From: Lentimicrobiaceae bacterium
GTDB taxonomy: Bacteria > Bacteroidota > Bacteroidia > Bacteroidales > Lentimicrobiaceae
Reading direction: 5' to 3'
DNA: 64,000 bases
Assembly: GCA_020636745.1 (NCBI GenBank)
Contig: JACJXH010000008.1
Span: 115,538-179,537 of the forward strand
The position numbers and the translations under genes are program-made. This document shows positions 8,342 through 17,830 of this stretch, piece by piece. Below the pieces are notes generated by a model. It did no database searches and was not told the DNA's origin. It saw only the letters and a program-made list of their open reading frames with translations. Positions within the stretch are counted from its first letter, which is position 1; the number at the start of each line of letters is the position of its first letter.

Positions 8342-9277
8342 CTATTTGGTTTGAATTCCTTTTAGTAAAAGGGCGAATTCATCGGGAGTACCTGCCAGGT
8401 TGACATTTTCAGGCAATTCTATGGCATATTCATGTGTCTGATATCCTGTGAGGAATATTCTTTTATCCGGAAAGGCTACAGAAAGTTGATGAATGTATTC
8501 CGCGTATTTTTTTCTGGTTAGCGGAGTGGTTATAGATGTGAAGAGATAGTTTATTTGCTGTTTGTTACTGACTTCCTGCAAATCTTCAAATGGCACCGAT
8601 TGTCCGAGATAGATTACTTTAAACCCGTTCTTTTTGATGAGATAACTGTAAAACAGCAGTCCGAGTTCGTGCCATTCATTGGCTGGTAAAAACATCAGAA
8701 AGCATTTGGAGTCGGCTTTGTAAATGCCGCTTTGCCCGTCAATGGCAATGATAAGCTTTTGTCTGATAAGGTTGGATACAAAGTGTTCCTGTGCAGGGTA
8801 AATAGTCCCGATTTGCCAGAGTATCCCTATTTTTTCAAAGAATGGGAAAAGTACTTTTATTACAGTGTCGTCAAATCCGATTTTAATAATAGATGTTGAC
8901 AGAACCCGCTCGAAACGTTGTTCGTCAAGGTCTATCATTGATACAATTAATTGCTCAATCTGATTGGTGCTGTCATGCGAAGTTTCCGATATCTCAACAA
9001 TGCGTTCATTGATTTCATTATTGTCCATAGTAACAATATTTGAAATCTTTAACCCATTTCTGTTCAGCAACGATACGTTCAGAAGTTTTTTTAAGTCGTT
9101 GTCAGAATAATACCTGATGTTGGTCGAAGTGCGCTCAGGTTCAATCAGCTGGTATCTTTTTTCCCAGATTCGTATTGTATGAGCTTTGATCCCGGTGAGT
9201 TTTTCCAGATCTTTTATCGAGTATCGCATCATTGGTTCAGATATATAAAACATATGCTTCAAGCGGTTAGTTGTCAT
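8342..9277 (-). CDS. MerR-family regulator with cobalamin-binding photoreceptor domain (CarH/LitR-like)
   Basis: Predicted DNA-binding regulator that may sense light through adenosylcobalamin. The MerR helix-turn-helix is YSIKDLEKLTGIKAHTIRIW with the wing motif EKRYQL and RYY (residues 19-60). It continues with a four-helix cap carrying Trp154, nine residues, then Glu164-His165. That is the Wx9EH pattern of CarH, whose Trp caps the adenosyl group and whose His binds DNA-state cobalt. The Rossmann-like B12 domain has E-W-H-E-L-G (201-206), the ExHxxG motif with the lower-ligand His203. 311 residues is as in CarH. Met16 or Met17 is an alternative start. It lies upstream of an ECF sigma gene. 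Cobalamin binding is inferred, not shown. Confidence 0.85.
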   Translation of the reverse strand: MTTNRLKHMFYISEPMMRYSIKDLEKLTGIKAHTIRIWEKRYQLIEPERTSTNIRYYSDNDLKKLLNVSLLNRNGLKISNIVTMDNNEINERIVEISETSHDSTNQIEQLIVSMIDLDEQRFERVLSTSIIKIGFDDTVIKVLFPFFEKIGILWQIGTIYPAQEHFVSNLIRQKLIIAIDGQSGIYKADSKCFLMFLPANEWHELGLLFYSYLIKKNGFKVIYLGQSVPFEDLQEVSNKQQINYLFTSITTPLTRKKYAEYIHQLSVAFPDKRIFLTGYQTHEYAIELPENVNLAGTPDEFALLLKGIQTK

Positions 9278-9402
9278 GCTTATAACAAAGCGGCTGTAAA
9301 AAAGTTTGAATAACCATCATTTACAGTTTAATGTGTGCTTTGTTATTTTCCTAATGGCTTTGGCTGATGTTGTTGCGTTCGGTTTTATGGTTTACGTTTA
9401 AT

Positions 9403-9439
9403 CTCCCCTTCCATTGTTTGTGAATGAATGGAAGGGGAG
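9403..9439. terminator. Strong hairpin downstream of alaS
   Basis: 13-bp perfect stem CTCCCCTTCCATT / AATGGAAGGGGAG (9403-9415, 9427-9439) with an 11-nt loop. A second small hairpin TTAATCC / GGATTAA sits at 9458-9477, nearer the alaS stop. Neither has a long T-tract, so the terminator role is probable only. It could also act as a site upstream of the MerR gene. Confidence 0.5.
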
Positions 9440-9511
9440 TAGGATTGAATTTTAAGGTTAATCCTGGATAGGATTAATTGGCAGGAATTCAGATACTAAA
9501 TTTCCGCAGAC

Positions 9512-12124
9512 TTATAATTCAGCTGCTATTTCAAATGCTTTTTTTACTACAAGGTCAAGTCCTGCAACGTTTTTGCCTCCGGCAGTTGCAAAATGAGGTT
9601 GTCCTCCTCCGCCACCCTGGATGTCGCGTGCAAGTGTTTTAACAATAGCTGAAGCATTTACATTCAGTGTTTTGACGAGCGTTTCAGAGATGCCGACAGT
9701 GATACCCGGTTTTTCGTCTGATTCAGTTGCCAGCATGACCACGAATTCTCCTTCTGCCATTATTTTGAAGGCAATGTCTTTAGCGGCCGATGGCTCTATG
9801 TGGAGCCTGGCTGCAATCAGTTTGAATTTATCGAACGATTGTGCCTTTGTTATCAGGCTGTTACATAAGTTTGTTACCCGCTCGGCATTAAACGCGTCAA
9901 GTTGTGATTTGAGTTTTTGATTTTCCTCAATTATATTTTTAACACCCCTCATAGGGTCCATAGGGTTTTTAACGAGCTCTTTCAGCTCATTGATGAGGGC
10001 TATTTGTTCGTTAAAATAGGCTTCTGCTTTTTCGGCAGTAATTGCTTCAATTCGCCTTACTCCTGCAGCGATGGCTGACTCTGAAACAATTTTTATCATA
10101 CCAATTTGCCCGGTTGCTCTTACATGTGTGCCTCCGCATAATTCAATTGAGTTGCCAAATTTGATGACTCTGACCGAATCGCCGTATTTTTCACCAAATA
10201 AAGCCATGGCTCCCATTTCCCGGGCTTCCTCCATTGGAATGCCCCTTGATTCATGGAGAGGGTGGTTTTCCCTGATGAGTTTATTTACCATGGTTTCAAT
10301 TTGGCTGATTTCGTCTTCAGTAAGTTTTTGAAAATGAGAAAAATCAAACCTCAGGTAATCGGGATGCACGTATGAGCCTTTTTGTTCAACATGTGTGCCA
10401 ACTACAGTTCTGAGGGCCTGATGAAGAAGATGCGTGGCTGAGTGGTTGTTGGCTGTATTGTTGCGGGCCTGTTCAGAAACCCGGGCTAATACAACAGCTG
10501 ACGGATTGGACGGGATGGAGTCAGTGTAATGAACAATCAGGTTGTTTTCCTTTTTCGTGTCCGTAACATGGATGATATTTCCTTCCGATTCAATCAATCC
10601 GGTATCACCTACCTGGCCACCGCTTTCGGCATAAAACGGGGTCTCTGACAGCACAACCTGATAAAAGTCTTTGCCTTTTGAATGAACCTTGCGGTAGCGC
10701 GAAATTTTTGTTTCTATGCTAAGTTTATCATAACCAACAAATATCTCTTTGGCATTCTCATCAACAATTTGCCAGTCGTCAACTTCTACGGAGGCATCTT
10801 TGCGTGAGCGTTCTTTTTGCATTTCAAGGCCTTGCTGAAAGCCCTTCATGTCAACTTCCTTGCCAAGTTCACGCGCCATCAGGCTGGTTAGGTCAATGGG
10901 GAAACCGTATGTGTCATATAATTCAAAAGCAAATTTGCCGTCAATGGTATCAGACAATTTGTTTGATTCCACGTACTGATTAAACTTAATGATACCGTGT
11001 GACAAAGTTCTCAGGAAAGAAGTTTCTTCTTCAGCAATAACTTTTTCAATCAGCGTATTTTGTGTTTTCAGTTCATGGAAGTATTCGCCCATTTGCCCGG
11101 TGAGCACAGGAATAAGCTTGTATATGAAGGGCTCGTTCAGGTTGAGAAATGTATAACCATATCTCACCGCGCGGCGCAGAATTCGTCGGATAACATATCC
11201 TGCTTTATTATTTGACGGCAACTGCCCGTCGGCAATGGCAAATGCGATTGCTCTCAAATGGTCGGCAATTACACGCATGGCAATATCAGACTTAGCCGAT
11301 GCGCCATATTTGATGTTACACATTTCTGAAATTCTGCCGATAACCGGCTGAAAAACATCTGTGTCGTAGTTTGATTGTTTATTTTGCAATACCATGCAAA
11401 GGCGTTCAAATCCCATGCCTGTGTCAACATGTTTGGCTGGCAGGGGTTGAAGATTTCCGTTGGCGAGTCTGTTAAATTCCATAAACACCAGATTCCAGAT
11501 TTCGATAACAAGAGGATCGCCTGTATTGACAAGATCTGCTCCGTTTATTTTGTTTCTGTCATCGTCGTTTCTGATATCCACGTGTATCTCTGAGCAGGGG
11601 CCGCAAGGGCCGGTGTCGCCCATTTCCCAGAAGTTGTCTTTCTTATTGCCGCGAATGATGCGATCCTCTGCTATCAGTTCTTTCCAGAAGTCAAATGCTT
11701 CCATGTCAGCTTCCAGTTTGTCGCCTTCATCTCCTCCGAAAATGGTGACATATAATCTGCTTTTATCAATTTTATAAACCTCGGTAAGTAACTCCCATGC
11801 CCATGCAATCGCTTCCTTTTTAAAGTAATTGCCAAATGACCAGTTGCCAAGCATTTCAAACATGGTATGGTGATAGGTGTCATGCCCGACCTCTTCCAGA
11901 TCATTATGTTTTCCGGAAACCCTTAAACATTTTTGAGAATTGGCAATCCGGGGAAACTTTACCGGTGAATTGCCCAGAAAAATGTCTTTAAACTGATTCA
12001 TTCCAGCGTTAGTAAACATCAGTGTGGGGTCATCTTTAATGACCATCGGTGCCGATGCAACTGTCTGATGTTCTTTTGATTTGAAAAAGTCGAGGAAAGT
12101 TTGCCGGATTTGTTGAGCGTTCAT
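9512..12124 (-). CDS. alaS: Alanyl-tRNA synthetase
   Basis: Charges tRNA-Ala and edits mischarged tRNA. The class II catalytic core is at the N-terminus (MFTNAGMNQFKDIFLG; HHTMFEMLGNWSFGNYFK). The editing domain carries the zinc/active-site motifs NHSATHLLHQALR and CGGTHV. The C-Ala domain ends with a glycine-rich GGGGGQPHFATAGG segment. 870 residues is full length. The start was set at the ATG 12124 (MNAQQIRQTF), not at the TTG two codons upstream, because the family begins there. It is divergent from the LytM peptidase gene. Confidence 0.98.
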   Translation of the reverse strand: MNAQQIRQTFLDFFKSKEHQTVASAPMVIKDDPTLMFTNAGMNQFKDIFLGNSPVKFPRIANSQKCLRVSGKHNDLEEVGHDTYHHTMFEMLGNWSFGNYFKKEAIAWAWELLTEVYKIDKSRLYVTIFGGDEGDKLEADMEAFDFWKELIAEDRIIRGNKKDNFWEMGDTGPCGPCSEIHVDIRNDDDRNKINGADLVNTGDPLVIEIWNLVFMEFNRLANGNLQPLPAKHVDTGMGFERLCMVLQNKQSNYDTDVFQPVIGRISEMCNIKYGASAKSDIAMRVIADHLRAIAFAIADGQLPSNNKAGYVIRRILRRAVRYGYTFLNLNEPFIYKLIPVLTGQMGEYFHELKTQNTLIEKVIAEEETSFLRTLSHGIIKFNQYVESNKLSDTIDGKFAFELYDTYGFPIDLTSLMARELGKEVDMKGFQQGLEMQKERSRKDASVEVDDWQIVDENAKEIFVGYDKLSIETKISRYRKVHSKGKDFYQVVLSETPFYAESGGQVGDTGLIESEGNIIHVTDTKKENNLIVHYTDSIPSNPSAVVLARVSEQARNNTANNHSATHLLHQALRTVVGTHVEQKGSYVHPDYLRFDFSHFQKLTEDEISQIETMVNKLIRENHPLHESRGIPMEEAREMGAMALFGEKYGDSVRVIKFGNSIELCGGTHVRATGQIGMIKIVSESAIAAGVRRIEAITAEKAEAYFNEQIALINELKELVKNPMDPMRGVKNIIEENQKLKSQLDAFNAERVTNLCNSLITKAQSFDKFKLIAARLHIEPSAAKDIAFKIMAEGEFVVMLATESDEKPGITVGISETLVKTLNVNASAIVKTLARDIQGGGGGQPHFATAGGKNVAGLDLVVKKAFEIAAEL

Positions 12125-12186
12125 AAACAAATGATTAGACTGATGTTAAAAATTTATAATGTTTTTCTTTTAATCTTTATTTCGGG

Positions 12187-12216
12187 TTGCAAATTTAGTT
12201 GAAAATGTTAATTTTG
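12187..12216 (+). promoter_or_regulatory. Promoter of the LytM peptidase gene
   Basis: TTG (12187-12189), 19-nt spacer, TAATTTTG (12209-12216), a close match to the Bacteroidetes -33/-7 pattern, in the alaS-peptidase divergent gap. Confidence 0.6.
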
Positions 12217-12284
12217 CCGACACCTTATTAAATAAGCTTGAAATCTGCCATAAAAGCTTAAAATACAACACTTAACAAAGTCAC

Positions 12285-13256
12285 ATGGCGAAAATCAGAT
12301 ATCATTTCAATACAAAGTCATTAAAGATTGAGAAAGTTCAGGTTACTTTAAAGCAACGTTTGCTGCGCCTGTTTTCTGTTTTAGCAACAGGAATGGTTTT
12401 TGCAACTGCTGTACTGGTGCTGGCATATAATTTTATTGAATCGCCCAAAGAGCGGATGCTTCAGCGTGAAATTGAACAGTATGAGCTCCAGTTTAAAATT
12501 TTGAATGACAGAATGGAGCAGGTGCAGAATGTGGTGAGTGACCTTCAGGATCGGGATGACAATATTTACCGCATTATTTTTGAATCAGAACCGATTCCTT
12601 CGTCGGTTCGCAAAGCTGGTTTTGGCGGTAGCGACAGATATGCCAAACTGGAAGGCTTTAAAAATACCGAGATTATTGAGAATACTGCGCGCAAACTCGA
12701 TTTAATTACCAGTCAGCTATATGTTCAGTCCAAGTCCTTTGACGAAGTTTTTGCTTTAGCCAAACGAAAAGAGGAGTTGTTGGCTTCAATTCCTGCTATT
12801 CAACCGGTTTCAAATAAGGAGCTCAAAAGAATCGGGTCTTATTTTGGTTATCGTACTGACCCTTTTTACAAGGTTACGAAATTTCATGAAGGAATTGATT
12901 TTACGGCAACTGTTGGCACCGATGTTTATTCCACTGGTGACGGAACGGTGACAAGTGTTGAACGCTCAAGAAGCGGATATGGCAATTGTATTACCATCAA
13001 TCATGGCTTTGGCTATGAAACAGTGTATGCGCATTTGTCGAAAATGGATGTGAGAAGAGGCGAAAAGGTTAAGAGAGGCCAGGTTATTGGTCATGTCGGA
13101 AATACCGGAAAATCAACTGCCCCACACTTGCATTACGAAGTTAGAAAAGGTGGAAAGCCTGTCGATCCAATTAACTTCTTCTTTAATGATATTACCCCCG
13201 AAGAATATGAGATGATGATTGAATTGTCGCAAAGGCCTTCACAAACACTTGATTGA
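12285..13256 (+). CDS. M23 (LytM/peptidase) family cell-wall metallopeptidase
   Basis: Predicted inner-membrane-anchored, periplasm-facing zinc endopeptidase acting on peptidoglycan cross-links. A positively charged N-terminus is followed by one membrane segment at about residues 27-48. A coiled coil follows (about 55-90, E/Q/L-rich). The C-terminal LytM domain keeps the zinc ligands in FHEGIDF (H..D) and HLHYEV, with the upstream catalytic His in YAHLSKMD. 323 residues is typical of the Bacteroidetes single-pass form. The small MerR gene starts 12 nt downstream, a common pairing in this phylum, so both probably form an operon. Confidence 0.94.
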   Translation: MAKIRYHFNTKSLKIEKVQVTLKQRLLRLFSVLATGMVFATAVLVLAYNFIESPKERMLQREIEQYELQFKILNDRMEQVQNVVSDLQDRDDNIYRIIFESEPIPSSVRKAGFGGSDRYAKLEGFKNTEIIENTARKLDLITSQLYVQSKSFDEVFALAKRKEELLASIPAIQPVSNKELKRIGSYFGYRTDPFYKVTKFHEGIDFTATVGTDVYSTGDGTVTSVERSRSGYGNCITINHGFGYETVYAHLSKMDVRRGEKVKRGQVIGHVGNTGKSTAPHLHYEVRKGGKPVDPINFFFNDITPEEYEMMIELSQRPSQTLD

Positions 13257-13268
13257 TAATTTTCTGAT

Positions 13269-13604
13269 ATGCCTTACAAGAAAAAGGAAATTGAAAAGGT
13301 CTACTTCAGGATAGGAGAGGTGGCTGAAATGTTTAATGTAAATGCTTCGCTCATCAGGTTTTGGGAAAAGGAGTTTGACATCATCAAACCTTACCGGAAC
13401 AAAAAGGGTAACCGTTTTTTTACCAAGCAGGATGTTGCTAATTTTCATCTGATATACCATCTGGTAAAAGAAAGAGGTTTTACACTTCAGGGGGCAAGGG
13501 AAAAACTTAAGTCAAATCCTGAAGAATCTGTTGATCAGGCTGATATTGTGCGCAGGCTGCAAAAAGTGAAGAAGTTCCTTCTTGATTTAAAGGAAGAGAT
13601 TTAA
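13269..13604 (+). CDS. Small MerR-family transcriptional regulator
   Basis: DNA-binding protein of 111 residues with a MerR helix-turn-helix at the N-terminus: YFRIGEVAEMFNVNASLIRF, then WEKEFDIIKPYRNKKGNRFF. A short dimerisation helix follows and there is no effector domain. The order of the helix-turn-helix and the wing residues is clear. It is probably translated from the same mRNA as the peptidase gene. The function and target are unknown. A hairpin terminator follows directly. Confidence 0.88.
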   Translation: MPYKKKEIEKVYFRIGEVAEMFNVNASLIRFWEKEFDIIKPYRNKKGNRFFTKQDVANFHLIYHLVKERGFTLQGAREKLKSNPEESVDQADIVRRLQKVKKFLLDLKEEI

Positions 13605-13637
13605 GGCGTACTTTTCGTCCCGAATGGTTACAGAAAA

Positions 13638-13680
13638 AATGCGGAATAAGCTGTTTTAGGCTTATTCCGCATTTTTTTTC
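13638..13680. terminator. Terminator between MerR gene and hldD
   Basis: 13-bp stem AATGCGGAATAAG / CTTATTCCGCATT (13638-13650, 13661-13673) followed by a T-run on the plus strand and an A-run before it. It may work for both convergent genes. Confidence 0.85.
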
Positions 13681-13692
13681 TCTCTTCAAGGT

Positions 13693-14658
13693 TTATAGAT
13701 ATGCGTTTTTACTGAGGTAGTTGGTTACATAATCTGAAACTCCGTCTTCAAGTGATGTAAAAGCCTGTTTATACCCTGCATCGATTAGCTTTTGCATATT
13801 GGCTTCAGTAAAATACTGGTATTTATCGCGGATGTCGGCCGGGGTATCAATAAACTCTATGTGAGAAGCCTTACCTGAAGCATTGAAAGTAGCCTTTGCT
13901 AAATCAACAAAACTTCTGGCTTTGCCGGTTCCCAGGTTGTAAAGGCCTGATGCGGGCTTCTGCTTCATCATAAATGTTAATACTGAAATTACATCCTTTA
14001 CATAAACAAAGTCGCGTAATTGTTCCCCATCTCCAAAATCAGGACGGTGTGATTTAAATAATTTTACTTTGCCGGTTTCATTTATCTGCCTGTAAGCGTG
14101 AAAGATGACAGAAGCCATTCTTGATTTGTGGTATTCATTTGGCCCGTAAACATTAAAAAATTTCATGCCAGCCCAAAAAGGAGGTGTTTCAGTCTGTTTC
14201 AGTGCCCATTTATCAAAATCGTTTTTTGATTCCCCATAAGGGTTTAATGGTTTTAATTGTTCTACAATCGCATGATCGTCTTTATATCCAAATTCGCCAA
14301 GCCCATAAGTGGCAGCGCTCGAAGCATAGACGAGCGGAATGCTGAACCGGCTGCACAATGTCCATACTTTGCGCGTGTAGCCTGTGTTTAATTCATCAAA
14401 AATTGCACTGTTAAATTCAGTAGTGTCGGTGCGGGCTCCAATGTGGAACACAAATTCAACTTCATTGCCATGAAGTTCGAGCCATTCAAAAAATTGACTT
14501 CGTTCAACCTTTAAACTTATATTTTTGGCTTCGAGGTTGTTGGCTTTTTCTGTTTTTGTGAAATCATCAACAGCTACAATATTGTTGAGTCCTTCACTGT
14601 TTAATTTGCTGATTAAGCAACTGCCAATAAATCCTGCTGCGCCTGTTACAACTATCAT
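13693..14658 (-). CDS. hldD: ADP-L-glycero-D-manno-heptose 6-epimerase
   Basis: Makes the L-glycero form of ADP-heptose used in lipopolysaccharide core synthesis, in the cytoplasm. It is an extended short-chain dehydrogenase. The NAD(P) motif is GAAGFIGS at residues 6-13. The catalytic YASSAATYG and NPYGESK (Tyr-x3-Lys) are present, and FFNVYGPNEYHKSRMASV and RDFVYVKDV match HldD. 321 residues is the standard length. It is single, convergent with the MerR gene and just downstream of the alkaline phosphatase gene on the same strand (38-nt gap). It implies a heptose-containing LPS core. Confidence 0.93.
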   Translation of the reverse strand: MIVVTGAAGFIGSCLISKLNSEGLNNIVAVDDFTKTEKANNLEAKNISLKVERSQFFEWLELHGNEVEFVFHIGARTDTTEFNSAIFDELNTGYTRKVWTLCSRFSIPLVYASSAATYGLGEFGYKDDHAIVEQLKPLNPYGESKNDFDKWALKQTETPPFWAGMKFFNVYGPNEYHKSRMASVIFHAYRQINETGKVKLFKSHRPDFGDGEQLRDFVYVKDVISVLTFMMKQKPASGLYNLGTGKARSFVDLAKATFNASGKASHIEFIDTPADIRDKYQYFTEANMQKLIDAGYKQAFTSLEDGVSDYVTNYLSKNAYL

Positions 14659-14696
14659 GAGAGCGTATTTTAAAGTGTGATAAAATGATGACTGAT

Positions 14697-15815
14697 TTAT
14701 TTACCCGGCAGATTGACGTTGTCCTTAAATCTAAAAAGATGGTAGATTTTTTTAAAGATATCAGTATTGTCAATCAACCCGTGAAATTGTTCTGCCCCCG
14801 GGCCAAATGTATACACAGGAACAGGGATGCCAGTGTGATCGTCGGTTGAAAATTTGCCTTCAGGGTTGCCCCACTGACCTTCTCTGACAGGAAGGCTAAG
14901 TCCGCCGGTTTCATGGTCGGCAACAATAATGACCAAAGTATTTCCATCTTGAATTGCAAAATCAAGTGCTACTCCGCAGGCCTTGTCAAAGTCAATAGTT
15001 TCTTTAACAACATAATCCATATTGTTGTCGTGGCCGCCCCAGTCAATCTGAGAACCTTCAACCATTACAAAAAAGCCTTTTTTGTTTAAACTCAGCAAGT
15101 CAATAGCTTTGGATGTTGCCAGACTAAGCATGTCGCCTCTACCTTCTGAAACTTTGGGCGCATGCTCCGGATATAGCAATGCCGCCATCTTGCCCTGATG
15201 AACGTTTAACATTTCAGGAATGGTTTTAGCTATATGGTACCCCCTGGAAATTAAACTATCTATCAAATGAATACTGTCTGATCTTCTGGCAAAGTCGTTG
15301 TAGCCGCCTCCAATAAAAACATCAATATCAGTATCCAGAAATTGCATAGCAATTTCTTCATGCATTTTACGGCTTTCAACACTAGCAATAAAAGATGCGG
15401 GAGTGGCATGTGTAATAGCCGCTGTTGCAACCAGGCCTGTAGCAAGACCATTGTCTTCGGCATATTTTAATATACTGCGAACGGGCGTTTTGTCGGGGAG
15501 CATTCCAATTATTCCATTGGTAGTTTTGAATCCTGTGGCAATGGCCGTTCCGGAAGCGGCAGAATCGGTTATGTAGTCGCTGGCAGAAAAAGTTTTAACC
15601 AGTGCTATATTCGGGCATTGGGTTATTCTCAGATTATCCTGGGTGGCAGTGTATGCCGCATACATCTGTGAAAGCCCCATGCCATCACCTATCATGAGTA
15701 TAATGTTTTTAGGGTGATGTTTCCGGTGATTTCCACTGCGTTGCTTTTTCTCGTTCGCATTGGAATAGAAACAAACCAGAAAAAACAAAGAAAGAATGAG
15801 TGTAGTTTTTTTCAT
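14697..15815 (-). CDS. Alkaline phosphatase (PhoA superfamily)
   Basis: Secreted or periplasmic phosphomonoesterase. The start is the ATG at 15815, which gives a signal peptide (MKKTTLILSLFFLVCF...). An upstream in-frame ATG at 15869 would put 18 charged residues before it. The metal site starts with MIGDGMGLSQM and the nucleophile serine is in TDSAASGTA (Ser85). VEGSQIDWGGHDNN and VADHETGG supply the remaining zinc ligands. 372 residues is on the short side of the family, as for many Bacteroidetes forms. It has no phosphate-regulon neighbour here. Confidence 0.93.
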   Translation of the reverse strand: MKKTTLILSLFFLVCFYSNANEKKQRSGNHRKHHPKNIILMIGDGMGLSQMYAAYTATQDNLRITQCPNIALVKTFSASDYITDSAASGTAIATGFKTTNGIIGMLPDKTPVRSILKYAEDNGLATGLVATAAITHATPASFIASVESRKMHEEIAMQFLDTDIDVFIGGGYNDFARRSDSIHLIDSLISRGYHIAKTIPEMLNVHQGKMAALLYPEHAPKVSEGRGDMLSLATSKAIDLLSLNKKGFFVMVEGSQIDWGGHDNNMDYVVKETIDFDKACGVALDFAIQDGNTLVIIVADHETGGLSLPVREGQWGNPEGKFSTDDHTGIPVPVYTFGPGAEQFHGLIDNTDIFKKIYHLFRFKDNVNLPGK

Positions 15816-15995
15816 TATATCCGGATTAAACCGATTTTGATAAGATGGATTCATATAAATGAAATTCATTGCAAAAGTAGAAAATTAGCGGGTTGTATGA
15901 TATTATTTAAGTGTTAAGTATAGCCATGAGTGAAATGTGGATTATCAGATTCCACAATTTAACTGACATTCAAGTGTGTTATTTAAAAATTTAAG

Positions 15996-16003
15996 TACAT
16001 TTG
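15996..16003 (+). promoter_or_regulatory. -7 box for the MFS transporter gene
   Basis: TACATTTG, an exact TANNTTTG match 88 nt before the ATG at 16091. No clear -33 TTG is present. The long leader between them shows no obvious hairpin. Confidence 0.4.
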
Positions 16004-16090
16004 GCAGGCTTTAAAAAGGCCATTTAAAACAATAGAAAAATTCCGGAAATTTTCAACTCAGTATAATTATCAAACTTTAATTGAACCTTT

Positions 16091-17812
16091 ATGAAAGAAA
16101 AAGCCGTGTCTTTACTTAGTGAATCAAAAGCAGCCCGGTGGACAGCGCTGGCAGTAGTTGCTTTTACAATGTTAACGGGTTATTATTTAACAGATGTAAT
16201 GGCACCTCTCAAAGGCTTGCTTGAAGGCCAGCTTCAATGGGACAGCTCAGATTTTGGATTTTTTACCAGCGCTTATGGTTGGTTTAACGTGTTTTTGCTC
16301 ATGCTTATTTTTGGAGGCATTGTACTCGATAAAATGGGTGTTCGTTTTACCGGACTTGGAGCTTCCATTATTATGGTTCTTGGTACTTTGATAAAGTATT
16401 GGGCGGTTTCTACACATTCATTAGATGGTCAAACCTGGCACATTCTCTTCTGGGATGCCAAAGCCCAGGTATTTATGGCTGGTCTTGGATTTGCTATTTT
16501 TGGCGTTGGTGTTGAAGTTGCAGGTATTACTGTTTCGAAAATCATTGTTAAATGGTTTAAGGGTAAAGAACTTGCACTGGCTATGGGACTTGAAATGGCC
16601 ACAGCCCGAATGGGAACTGCGCTGGCTCTTTCAACTTCGGTGCCCATTGCTAAGGCATTCAATACAGTATCAGCTCCAATTTTACTTTGTCTTATTCTGC
16701 TCTGTATTGGTCTTATCGCTTTTATTATCTACACATTTATGGATAAAAAGCTTGATGTTTCACAAGCTGCTGTAAATAAAGAAAATAATTTTGTTGATGA
16801 AGAAGAGGCTTTCCGTGCTTCTGATATTTTGAAAATTGTGACCAATAAAGGATGGTGGTACATTGCTATCCTTTGTGTATTGTTCTATTCGGCTGTATTT
16901 CCATTCCTCAAATATGCCACTGATTTGATGGTTCAGAAGTTTAGCATTAATGAAGACTGGGCCGGAATTATTCCTGCTATGCTGCCTTTTGGTACTATTC
17001 TGTTGACCCCGTTTTTTGGTAACCTTTACGACCGCAAGGGTAAAGGCGCAACCATTATGATTATTGGTTCATTGCTTCTGATTTTTGTTCATCTTTTGTT
17101 TACCATCCCATTCCTGAATCAGTGGATTGTTGCTATCCTGCTTATTATTGTTCTTGGTATCGGTTTTTCACTTGTACCTTCTGCTATGTGGCCTTCAGTT
17201 CCTAAAATCATCCCTGAAAAACAACTTGGTAGTGCTTATGCCCTTATTTTCTGGGTGCAAAACTGGGGTCTTATGGGTGTTCCTGCTCTTATCGGTTGGG
17301 TTTTGAACAAGTATTGTTTTATTGGCTATTTTTCTATTGTTGGTACTGGATTTAATACCACTCAGGGCGATAATATTGCTCAGTTGGTAACAATGGATAA
17401 ACAGGTATATGAATTATCTGAAGTAGGCTCTATCGGAAGAAAAGATACAACCTTGCAGGTTGTCGCTTTTGTAAATAATGCTGAAGGCGCGGTTTCTTCC
17501 ATCGTTGTGTCTTCTGGTGATACCATTCAGCGTGTAAATATCTCTGATAAAGCGTTTAAAAAAGTTGAGAAGAAAAAAGAGGTGAAAGTGCCCATGTATT
17601 CTTTTGAACAAAAAGGCCGGATTGACCATTTTGTGACTTCAAAAGGCAATACTGTTACTAAATTCAGCAATGTGGCTTCTTTCTATAATTATACATTGCC
17701 AATGATGATATTCACTGGCTTTGGTATTCTTGCCCTGGTATTTGCTTTACTGTTAAAACGTGAAGACAAGAAAAAGGGTTATGGCCTTGAATTACCTAAC
17801 AAACAATCATAA
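16091..17812 (+). CDS. MFS transporter with a large extracytoplasmic insertion
   Basis: Twelve-helix inner-membrane transporter of the major facilitator superfamily. The cytoplasmic loop 2-3 motif is present as GIVLDKMGVRFTGLGA and the second-half repeat as NLYDRKGKGA. Helices are easy to see through residue 420. About 105 residues, rich in V, K and T (about 430-535), lie between helices 11 and 12, where the loop faces the periplasm. That makes it 573 residues instead of the usual 400-450. It is convergent with the amylase gene and next to the sus-like region, so a sugar substrate is possible, but the family is broad and no substrate can be named. Confidence 0.9.
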   Translation: MKEKAVSLLSESKAARWTALAVVAFTMLTGYYLTDVMAPLKGLLEGQLQWDSSDFGFFTSAYGWFNVFLLMLIFGGIVLDKMGVRFTGLGASIIMVLGTLIKYWAVSTHSLDGQTWHILFWDAKAQVFMAGLGFAIFGVGVEVAGITVSKIIVKWFKGKELALAMGLEMATARMGTALALSTSVPIAKAFNTVSAPILLCLILLCIGLIAFIIYTFMDKKLDVSQAAVNKENNFVDEEEAFRASDILKIVTNKGWWYIAILCVLFYSAVFPFLKYATDLMVQKFSINEDWAGIIPAMLPFGTILLTPFFGNLYDRKGKGATIMIIGSLLLIFVHLLFTIPFLNQWIVAILLIIVLGIGFSLVPSAMWPSVPKIIPEKQLGSAYALIFWVQNWGLMGVPALIGWVLNKYCFIGYFSIVGTGFNTTQGDNIAQLVTMDKQVYELSEVGSIGRKDTTLQVVAFVNNAEGAVSSIVVSSGDTIQRVNISDKAFKKVEKKKEVKVPMYSFEQKGRIDHFVTSKGNTVTKFSNVASFYNYTLPMMIFTGFGILALVFALLLKREDKKKGYGLELPNKQS

Positions 17813-17830
17813 TGCAAGGTTAGACAATAA

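Noticed and set aside
9616..10331. Plus-strand ORFs inside alaS
   Set aside because: They are shadows on the opposite strand of a complete, well-conserved alanyl-tRNA synthetase.
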